From Lagopus muta (Eukaryota; Chordata; Aves; Galliformes; Phasianidae): a DNA stretch of 64,000 nucleotides. Shown here piece after piece: positions 47,122 through 55,620 of the stretch. The stretch covers positions 2,108,001 through 2,172,000 of the forward strand of contig NC_064447.1 of NCBI RefSeq assembly GCF_023343835.1, in the 5' to 3' direction. Under the pieces are notes generated by a model, which ran no database searches, had not been told where the DNA came from, and saw nothing but the letters and a program-made list of their open reading frames with translations. The position numbers and the translations under genes were made by a program. How positions within the stretch are numbered: position 1 is the first letter of the stretch; each line of letters starts with the position of its first letter.

Positions 47122-49642
47122 TCAGTCCACAGGGAACTCGCAGGGGTTTTGCCTCCTGCGCCGGGCGCCCTCGTAGATGCGCTGGAAGTCCTTGTAGCGG
47201 GGAGCGCAGCTGAGCCATGCCTCACCAAAGTGCAGCCACCCCGTGAAGAGGAAGGTGCCGGGCCCCGGCCGCACACCGCAGCGCAGAGGGGTGCGGATGC
47301 TGCCTGCCGCCCGCCCCGGCCGCCCTCCGGTTTGGAAGAGGGGGAATTTCTGGCGGTGGATGCGGACGGCGCTCACCCCGATGACGGATTCCTGCAGCTC
47401 TGCGTCGTTGGAGACGCTGTGGATGGAACCGCGGACCACTGAGGGGGAAGGCAGAGAGGGATGAGTGTGCACCTGCCCCCATCCCCATCCCATCCCTGTC
47501 TCCATGCCCTTCCTCTTTCTTATCCCCATCCTCACATCCTCATCCTTTTTTCCTTCCCCAGCTCCATCCCCTTCCCCATTCTTATCCCTATCCTCTTCCC
47601 CTTCTCTGTCCTGATCGCCATTCCCACTTCCATCCCCATTCCTTATTCCCATTCCCCATTCCTGTTCCCATCACCATCCCTGTCCCCATTCCCATTTCTA
47701 TTCCTTTTCCCCATTCCCTTCCCCATTCCTGACCTCATCCCTGTACCCATCCCCATCTCCATCACTACCCTTATTCCTGTCCCCATTCCTGTTCCCCATT
47801 CTTGTTCCTTTTCCCCATTCCCATCCTCGTCCCCATCCCCCACCTGCCTCAGGGACCCTCTGCAGGCTGGTGCAGCAGCAGAGTGAAGGGGAACACACGG
47901 CCCCACGTGGATGCAGAATGGGGCCATGACATATGAGAGCAGCATGGGGCACCACAGCCATGCCACGGGCTGGATGAGGACAACACAAGGCTCTCGAAGC
48001 AGCGCTGCCCCATCACCCCATCCTTACAGCATCCCACTTTGTATTTCCCTCCCTCCTCTTGAGCCCAAGGATGCACTCACCAAAGTCACTAGTGCAAATG
48101 GCCATCAGGAGCTCGGTGTCGTTGCACGGCCGGCACAGCCCTGCAATAACCAAACACCGTTGTCACCGCAGTGTGCCCACACCACGAGGGGAGAGAAATC
48201 CCCCTTTTCAAGTGGTTTTCCCACTTGGAGCACCCGAAGACGTTCTCACCTTCAGCAGGCAAAGCGGGCCGGGCGAGCCAATCCCCCCGCAGCTCATAGC
48301 GGAAGGCAGCGATGCGGCGGCTGATGTCACGCTGCGGGGTGGCCTGCAGGAACAAGGCCACCTGCTCATGGGGTGGCCAGCTGAAACACCTCACACGGGG
48401 CCGCGGGGCCACCTCTGCCTCGGGCAGCAGCAGCTCCAGCTCCCCGTCCCGTTCCAGGTAGAGCTGAGCACCCCGGAAGGTGCCGGCCGGCTGAAGGCAG
48501 GCGGTGACGTGTCGGGGGTCGCGGCCATCGGAGGTGGTGGCGGGGGGCAGGCGAGGGGCCAGGCGGAGGCGGAGAGCCCCTGTGGGGTACAGCCACTCCA
48601 GGGAGCCCTCGGCGCAGCGCAGGGTGAGCTGCTCCACGCTGCCGACCTCCTGTGACAAGCCACTGCAAGGCACCGGGTACGGGGTCAGCAGGACCCCGAG
48701 AGCAGACCCCGATCCCTGACCCACCCGAGGTGCCCGCATGTGGGAGCGTGGAAACCCCAAAGAGAAATGCCAGACCTTGACGCCTCGGCTTTGGGGTGCG
48801 GTTCGGTGATTTATCCCCATCTGGAGATGTTTCCTGCCTGTTTTTGCCCTCCTTGCCCCCAGATCCACCCCATTCCTTTTGCCCTTTCTGGGCGGACTTT
48901 CAGGTGCTGGGATCTCTGGGTTGGGGAGATGGAGGGGGGATCACCTCGTTCTCTGCTCTTGTGGGATTCGGGTTCTCACGTTCCCAGCTCAGCGTTTTGC
49001 CGCTCCTGGCGCCAGGGCCAAGCAGCGAGCCGGGGGAAGCGGGGCCGCCTTTAGGGTCGGGGGGAGCTGGGGCGGCCGCTTTGTCGGGGCCGAGGCGCTG
49101 GCGGCTGCGCGGCCCCGTGGCCCCGCCGCAGCCCCTCCTGCCGGGCCCCCGCTCTTTGTTCCCGAGTTCGGCGCCTTTCCGGGGTGGGAAAAGGCCCCGA
49201 GGAGAGTTTTTGGGGTCTCGGGGAGAATTTTAGCGCCTCAGCATCCATTCCGACCAACCAATCGTGGGGCTGTAGGGAGCGGGGACACCGCGTGGAGAGG
49301 AGGATGGAGGAACGCACGGGTGAGTGGGGGGCAGATGTGGAAAGGCAGCTCGAAACCCCCCCAGGCTGAGGGCAGCTTTTCGGGGCTTCGGTTCGAGCGA
49401 GGAAACTGAGGCAGGGAGAAATCCGAGGACTCAGCCTTAGGAGATGCACGGAGCTCTCTTCGCCACCGGGACCGGGATTGGGATGGGGACTGAGGTCGGG
49501 ATCAGAGTGGAGATTGGGATCGGGCTGAGCCCTGCCTCACGCATCCCGGAGCTTACCTCCCCCTCCAGCTGCACTGATCCGCCGAGAAGCTGCCGAGGGC
49601 AGCGGCCAGCCCGGCTAAGCACAGCGCCCACAGAGCCCGCAT
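47122..49642 (-). CDS. METRN: METRN, meteorin, secreted neurotrophic factor
   Basis: Secreted factor of neural progenitors and glia that promotes glial differentiation and axon extension. Exons in gene order: 49642-49557, 48662-48250, 48140-48081 and 47438-47122. They sum to 876 bases, 291 residues (human 293). The signal peptide is MRALWALCLAGLAAALGSFS, and the mature part starts at ADQCSWRGS. A CUB-like N-terminal half carries LRCAEGSLEWLYPTGALRLR and FLQATPQRDISRRIAAFRYE. The NTR-like C-terminal half carries LCRPCNDTELLMAICTSDF, ELQESVIGVSAVRI, TPLRCGVRPGPGTFLFTGW and NPCEF. The downstream ATG was chosen because it gives the signal peptide; an in-frame ATG at 49,774 would add a proline-rich stretch unlike the family. 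METRNL is a less likely alternative. Confidence 0.96.
47465..47850. repeat. Degenerate pyrimidine repeat (CCCATTCC-type) in METRN intron 3
   Basis: Almost 400 bases of imperfect CCCAT/TTCCC units, nearly all pyrimidine plus A on the plus strand and purine-rich on the transcribed METRN strand. It fills most of the intron between 47,438 and 48,081. Confidence 0.85.
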
Positions 49643-49699
49643 GGCCGCTCCGGGGCTCCGGGCTCCCGGCAGCGGCGGCCCCGGGGGCGGCGGAGGCGG

Positions 49700-49830
49700 C
49701 GGCGGCCCCGGCCGTGGCCGCGGATCGCAGTGCGCTGGGGAATTTTGGGGGGGGTGGGAACCGGGGGGGGCCAATCAGCGCCGCGCCCCCAAACTTTGAG
49801 CCAATAGGGGCGGAGGGGCGGGGTTGTCCC
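49700..49830 (-). promoter_or_regulatory. METRN proximal promoter
   Basis: CpG-dense sequence just upstream of the METRN start, with CCAAT boxes at 49,771 and 49,801 and a GC box right after the second. No TATA box was seen. The start site is inferred. Confidence 0.6.
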
Positions 49831-51589
49831 CCCCCCTCAACTTCCCCCCCCCCAAACCTCCACTCCGAGCATCCCACGCGGGGAGCGGGGATCGGTTCAC
49901 CACCTCCGGGGGACCCCAGGGCATGGGGGGGTGGCACCGGTCATCCCATCCCCACATCCCCCCATAAGCCGGGGATTGCCTCCCCACGGAGGGGATTTTC
50001 TCGAGAAGGGGCCGCAGCGTGTGAAGCTAGTCCCACCCTGGGACCCCCAATCCCATCCCCAAATCGCCCTTTGGAAGGATTTCCCCCCAATTTGGACAGC
50101 CGCTATCAGCATCTGGCCGCCAGCCACGCATCTGCATCTCCTCCCTCTCCCCTTCTTCCGCGAGCTGTTCCCCATTATGGCATTTTTATTTTATTTTCCC
50201 TTCAGACACCATTGTGCCGGGCTCACAAACCCTGCAATTAATTAAGTTTCCATCGAGTGACAGCCCGCCAAAATGTTTGAAATAAACACGGAACAATTGC
50301 GATGCGATGATACAGGCGGAGAACAAAGTCCCCGGAGAGAGGGTGGAGCCGAATGGAAATGAGGGATTGTAAATTTGGATGGCAGAAAGAAAGAGAAAGG
50401 AGGGGAAGAGGAGGGGGCCGGGCACGAGGAGGGGGGAGAGGGATTCAGAGCCCTCCGGCCATGAAATGACACTGAAAGAAGTCAATCTGATGGAATCCGT
50501 GGAAAATTAAGGCCGGGAGAGGGTGGATGCCGTGGGAGATGGACAAAGGCAGCAGGGTCAGCATCACTGCCCACCGACCTCCCAGAGCCGGGCCTGAAGT
50601 GGGCTGAACCGGGCTGAAATGAGTTGAACTGGGCCTGAACTGGGCCGAAATGAGTTGAAATGGGTCCATACTGGACTGAACTGGGAAGATGCAAAGCCCT
50701 GTGCAGCACAGCACGCGCAGCCCCAGGCCATCATCACTCAGTGAGCCCGAGTGGGGTGAAGCATCCCTGGGGCAGCCAGAGATGCCACCAACTGAAATGT
50801 TTTGGCTCCGTGGCCAACGTCCCCTGGCAGCGTCCCCAGGCCGTGTCTATGAACCATCACCCCAATACACCTCCAGTGCTCCCCCTGTCCCCCATGACAC
50901 TGTGCTGCAGTCCCCTCCACCCCAGCCACCCACCTGCTGCAGGGGCCACCACGCAGCCACCTCCATCATCACCATGCGGGGCCACATGTCACCATGCTGG
51001 GGACATCCTGCCACTGTCACCCCCGTGGCGTCGGCTGCCCGGCTCCCTGCTCCCGGGTCGCTTGGGGTCCCCGAGCTTCTCGGAGCCCCGGGGCCGGGAT
51101 GCTGCGGGCTCGCAGTGCCCTCTTGTGACTGCGGACACGGCTCTGCATCCCCCCAACCCCGACCCACCCCCCCCCCCAGCAGGGATTTGTGATCTGCAGG
51201 TCTGGGCCTGATCCCGCCTCAGCTCTCCCATATACCGGCATAGGTCACAGTGGAGCAGGGTGGGCAGAAACCCTCCTGGGGGGGGGCAGAGGGGCTGTGA
51301 GGTGGGCAGGGGGCTGCAGGGGCTTCTCGGAGGGGAAGGGGCTGGGGCCTGACCCTAAAGGGCTGCTCAGAGTTTGGGGCTCCCCATCCCCTCCTGAAGC
51401 TGTGGCTGCGTGGGGAGCTGCTCCTACTGAGCCAAGAGAGCCCGTGGGAACTGCAGCTGCGTCAGGCACCCACATCATCCCCAAAAAATAGCTTGAGAGG
51501 CCTCACATTGGCTCCCAGCCTCGCTGGATCCCAAGATCCCAAGACTGAGGGTCCTGGTCCCCGGCCCTATGTGTATCCATGTCCTCTCA

Positions 51590-51970
51590 CAGTGTCCTGA
51601 GGGATGTCAGGAGGGAAACTGCATGCTAAGGGTCCCCACGTTGGGGCAGGATCCCTGAGCGAAGGTCCTTGCAGCACGGTGGTGGATCCCACGGCTAAGT
51701 GAGGGTTCTCATGTAGGGACAAGATTCCCCATTAGGTGGGTGAGGGTTCACATGGCCAGGTGAGGGACCTCGTTTTGTCCGCAAGTGAGAGAAGGTTCCC
51801 ATGGCAGAATGAGGATTTCAGAAGTGGGTGAGGCTCTCAGCAGCAGGATGAGGGTCCCTGTGGCCAGAGGGGGGTCCCCATGGCAGGACAAGTGTCCCCC
51901 TGGCTGGGTGAGGGTCCTCACGACCAGGTGATTGTACCCATGGCAAGATGAGGGTCCCCACCTCTAGGTT
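51590..51970. repeat. Degenerate minisatellite (GTGAGGGTCCYCATGGC-like)
   Basis: GAGGGTCC or a close variant recurs every 25-35 bases, usually followed by CCATGGC or CACGACC and an AGGTGAGGG junction. There are about a dozen units with many changes, so the array is old. Confidence 0.75.
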
Positions 51971-52188
51971 CTGCCCTCACCCAGCTTCAAGACCTGGAGA
52001 TATTGCCCTCCATTTGGGGACCACAGGGGTGTGCTGAGCCCCACCGGGGGCAGTAGGGCTGCACCGAGGGCGGCGTCCCCAGGCTGTCCCCACCATCGTC
52101 AGCCTCCAAAGCAGAACCCGGCAAGGCTGCCCTGGCACGTGCATCCTCTCCGGCGGCGAATGGAGCTGCCTATTGATTTGCAGGCGGG

Positions 52189-52198
52189 CTAAAAATAA
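52189..52198 (+). promoter_or_regulatory. MEF2-like site CTAAAAATAA
   Basis: A full match to the MEF2 consensus YTAWWWWTAR, 38 bases before the X-box array. Binding is only inferred. Confidence 0.45.
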
Positions 52199-52235
52199 CC
52201 CTCATCTCTTCATCCAGAGCTGTGAAAAATCCCCC

Positions 52236-52298
52236 ATCGCTAGGCGACGGGTTACCGGGAGACAGCCATCGCTAGGCGACCGCCGTTGCCGCGGTGAC
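52236..52298 (+). promoter_or_regulatory. Array of four RFX X-box motifs
   Basis: Four matches to RYYNYY-N(1-3)-RRNRAC in 63 bases: ATCGCTAGGCGAC at 52236-52248, GTTACCGGGAGAC at 52251-52263, ATCGCTAGGCGAC again at 52268-52280, and GTTGCCGCGGTGAC at 52285-52298. The pattern looks like a duplicated pair with a 32-34 base period. It lies about 2 kb upstream of the candidate FBXL16 first exon. The sites are seen directly; RFX binding and target gene are inferred. Confidence 0.65.
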
Positions 52299-53309
52299 GG
52301 CACCCTGCGCACTGCGGTCCAGCTTTGGTACCCACAGTCCGGCTGGCCTGAGGATGCTTGGCCTGTAGCATGGGAACCAAACCCAGAGGCCTCCAAGAGC
52401 CCCGTGTGGATAGCAGGGGTGGGAGCTGAGTGAGTTCTCACCCACTACCCACACATTCAGGGGCTGCTGCTGGGTGGCTGTTCCCGTTGGGGACGTCCCT
52501 GTGGGGACAAGGCGTCGCGGGGGGGAAGGACCCCCAGGCCTTTCACTGTGGTCATTGAGGGAGGGACAGATGTGTGACGTGGAAAAGGCCACAAACCAAC
52601 ATGTGCCTGGTCACTGATTCTTCCGGCCCCTTCCTCTGCAGCTGTCACCTGCTGGGCGGGATGGGGGTGGCAGAGGCTGCTCTGTCCCTGCACGAGGGAT
52701 GCATCTGAGTGCCAGCAGCCCCCAGCCCCAGCAGCTCCTCACACCATCACCCCCGTGGCTGCTGTCCTCCCTTTACACATGGGGCAGAGGCAGTTGCACA
52801 CTGTGGGGACACAACAACGCAACACTTCCAGCTGTGGGGTGGGATTATGTGTGTGTATGTGTGTACATCCTCCCCCCAAACACTCTCCCATTGCCAGCAA
52901 GAAACCCGACCTGCCTTATAAATAATGGAGGCAGCCAGATCCTGGCAGTTACATCAGCGTCCCCAGGGCCTGGCCGGGTGGCAGCCAGTCTAGCTTACCC
53001 CACTACAGTACTGTGTAATGGGAAGGGGTTAAGCACTGTGCCTAAGCCCATTCCTTCCAGTTTGGGGAGCTGGGCCCCACGTTGGAGTTGCTGAGTGGGT
53101 GCAGAGCTGGGCAAGACAAGAATAAGTGAGGAAGTGAAGGCATCTGCTCTTCCCTCAGTGCAGGCTCCTGCAGCTTGCCAGGGTTTGGATCATCCCCACT
53201 GTGTTGGGGGTGCCAGTGGAACCAAGGCTACCAGCCAAGAGGGTTCAGAACAGGGATTGCCTTTTGCCAGTGTCCTGCTGGGGAGAGAGACAGAGCAAGC
53301 ACCCCTAAA

Positions 53310-53840
53310 TCCATCCATTCTTTTGTCCACCTAGCCTTCTATCCCTTCATCTGTCCATTCATCCCTCCCTCCAATCATCTGCTCCTGCATCCATCTCTCC
53401 ATCCTTCCATCCTTCTGGAACCAGATGATCTTTGAAGTCTCTTCCAACCCAAGCCATTCCACAAGTCAATGATTCTATGATTCTCCTGCATCTCTGCCTC
53501 CCCACACCTGACCACCCATCTGTTCTCACATGTCCAACCCTCCATCGCTGCATCCATCCCTCCATCCCTTCATCTTTTCCTCCATCCCTCCATCTATCAC
53601 TCCAACGTCCACGTGTCCCTGCATCCATCCCTCCACCTATTCCTCCACCTATTTATTCCTCTCTCCATCCATCCCTCCGCCCTTTCCTCCCTTCATCCCT
53701 CCACCCTTTCATCCCTCCATCCCTCCACCATCCATCGACCCCTCCATCCCTAAATCCATACCCATCCATCCCTCCATCTATCCATCCATCCGTCTCTTCC
53801 TCCACCCCTCCATCCATCCCCGCATCCCTCCCTCCCTCCT
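53310..53840. repeat. CCATC/CCTTCC minisatellite
   Basis: Some 500 bases of CCATCCCTCCATCCATC-type units with length and sequence variation, interrupted by a CR1 fragment at 53,418-53,483. It is nearly free of G on the plus strand. Confidence 0.9.
53418..53483 (+). mobile_element. CR1 LINE 3' end fragment
   Basis: GATGATCTTTGAAGTCTCTT then CCAACCCAAGCCATTCC and ATTCTATGATTCT: a 66-base CR1 tail inside the CCATC minisatellite. Confidence 0.85.
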
Positions 53841-53869
53841 CCCACCCCCACCCCTCCCTCCGGTGCCTC

Positions 53870-54330
53870 CCACCCTCCCGTCCCTCCCCGCTGTACGGGG
53901 GCTCTCAGCTCCCCGGCTCCTTCCCCCTTCACCTGGTCGCTGCCGTTCGGTGCCGCGGGGACCGGGACCGGTGCGGGGACCTCGGCGCTGCGTTGTCGCT
54001 CTCGGCGGCGGTGTCTCTTTAACGGGCGGCTGTACGGACGCGGGAGGCTGCGTGTGCGCGCGTGTGCGCGCGTGTGCGTGTGCGAGCCTCTCGCGGCTGC
54101 CCTGCACCGAGCCGGATCCGGCCCTCTCCCCTCCCCACCGCTGTTGTTTTTTTTTTGTTGTTGGCTTTTTTTGTGTGTGTGTGGTTTTTTTTTGTCGGCT
54201 TGAGGCCGAGCGGCAGCGAGCACCCATCTTCCTCCTCTTCTCTCTTCCTTCTCCTCCTCCTCGAGGTTTCCTCGCGCAGGAAAGGAGCGGCTGTCCGCGC
54301 ACGGCATGGCATGAGCTGGGAGAGCTGGAG
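53870..54330 (+). promoter_or_regulatory. CpG-island promoter and candidate non-coding first exon of FBXL16
   Basis: A strongly CpG-rich stretch ends in GAGAGCTGGAG followed by a GTAAGG donor at 54,331. FBXL16 coding sequence begins in an exon with an acceptor at 62,855, so an upstream exon is required and this is the best CpG-island candidate on the plus strand. It contains alternating CG/TG steps (54,049-54,084) and T runs. The start site is not defined, and the linkage to FBXL16 is inferred. Confidence 0.55.
54306..54314 (+). other. Three-codon upstream ORF (Met-Ala-stop) in candidate FBXL16 5' UTR
   Basis: ATGGCATGA reads Met-Ala-stop. A second ATG overlaps it at 54,311. If spliced to 62,856, that second frame runs out of frame past the FBXL16 start before stopping. 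This depends on the inferred exon. Confidence 0.4.
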
Positions 54331-54507
54331 GTAAGGGATCGCTTGTTTATTGTTTGCGGGGGTTGTTTTGTTTTTCTCTTTTATTCTTATTATTGTTGAT
54401 GATGATGATGGTGATGGTGATTTGCTCTCGGGAAACCATTGCGACACAAAGCCCGCACATCGCCGTACGGCCCCGGCGGGCGGGGAGGGGGCTGGGGCCG
54501 CAGCCCC

Positions 54508-54541
54508 CGGTGCAGCATCCCGCTGCACCGTTATATAACGG
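54508..54541. other. Hairpin overlapping a palindromic TATA-like element
   Basis: CGGTGCAG at 54508-54515 pairs with CTGCACCG at 54523-54530 (8-base stem, 7-base loop). The second arm runs into the perfect 14-base palindrome CCGTTATATAACGG at 54528-54541. It lies about 180 bases after the candidate first-exon donor. Confidence 0.6.
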
Positions 54542-54889
54542 CGGCGGAGTGAGCCCCGTGCTCCCGGCCGGGGGGAAGGAGAGGGAGAAGGTAACGGAGG
54601 GGCCCCTCTCCGTTCCACTCGCCTCCCTTCCCCCCTCCATCCCCCCCCAAACGGGGGCCCAGAAGGCAGGGAGTGGGCTGGCACCGGCTGTCCTGTAGGG
54701 AGGCTTTGGGATGAGTGCGGTTGTCAGCATGGAGAGAGAGGTAGGGTGGGGGGTTGTTGCCTTGTTGCCTGCTTTCTGATCCCCCTCCCCCCGCCCCCCA
54801 AGTTCCTGAAGCACCCCCTCAGGCTGCTCACCCTCCATGGTTCTGTAGGGTAAAAGAGAATGGCACCTCTGGAGCTGTATCCCCTGGCA

Positions 54890-55620
54890 CCCTAAAGCCT
54901 ATTAGCCTTGGACCCCTGCATCCTAGCACTCTAGCACCCTTGGACTCCATTATCCTGCTACCCTGATACCTTAAATTCCCAGCACCCCATCATTCCAGCA
55001 TCCCATCACCCTGATATCCCAACCACCCAGGACCATGGCACTTCAACACTGTGGGATCCCAGCAACTTGGAAATCTAAAATCCCAGCACCCCATTACCCT
55101 GGTGCCCCGGCACCCTTGTGCCTCATCATCCTGGCACCCCTACATCCGAGCACCATTAAACCATGGGACTCCAGTGCCCTGATCCTGCAGCATGCCATCA
55201 TCCCAACACCCTACCATACAAACACACCAACAGTACGAGACTCCTGGCACCTTAAAACCTCATAACACTGTCACTCTGTCATCCTGTCATCCCAACGCAC
55301 TGGCACCCCAGCACAGTGGGATCCTAACAGGCTGGTCCACTAAAATCCCTACACTCCATCCCCCTTTCACACTCTGGTATCCAAGCAGTGTGGCATCCCA
55401 ACATCTTGGCATCTCAGCACCCCAATAGCCTGACATAATGGTACACCAGCATCCTGGTACCCTATCACCCTGAAACCCCAGCACCTTGTCACCCCCCACT
55501 TGGGCATCCTGCTCTCCAGAACCTCTTCACTCTGTCACCTTGACTCCCCAACACTCTGACACCTCAGCAACCTGGCATCCCAATGCCTCAACAACACCCC
55601 AGCAACACGGTGGGATTTTC
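54890..55620. repeat. Degenerate minisatellite (GCACCCTGGCATCCCA-like)
   Basis: About 730 bases in which CACCC, CATCCC or TGGCA/TGACA words recur roughly every 10 bases (for example GCATCCCATCACCCTGATAT). Units are highly diverged, and no larger period could be fixed by eye. It sits in the inferred first intron of FBXL16. Confidence 0.8.

Larger units (their letters stand above)
49830..54000. other. Intergenic region between METRN and FBXL16
   Basis: About 4.2 kb without a recognisable coding exon. It holds an AT-richer patch with homeobox, FOX and SOX-like motifs (50,180-50,320), a degenerate repeat (51,590-51,970), a MEF2-like site with four X-boxes (52,189-52,298), a CR1 scrap (53,418-53,483) and a CCATC-rich minisatellite (53,310-53,840). 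Confidence 0.55.

Noticed and set aside
46480-47442. Plus-strand open frame of 320 codons
   Set aside because: Its right part is antisense to METRN exon 4 and the rest is proline-rich translation of C-rich DNA.
49642-49774. Upstream in-frame ATG for METRN at 49,774
   Set aside because: Would add 44 proline-rich residues and bury the signal peptide; not seen in the family.
53432-54399. Long plus- and minus-strand frames across 53.4-54.7 kb
   Set aside because: They translate the CCATC minisatellite and CpG island; proline/serine repeats from simple DNA.
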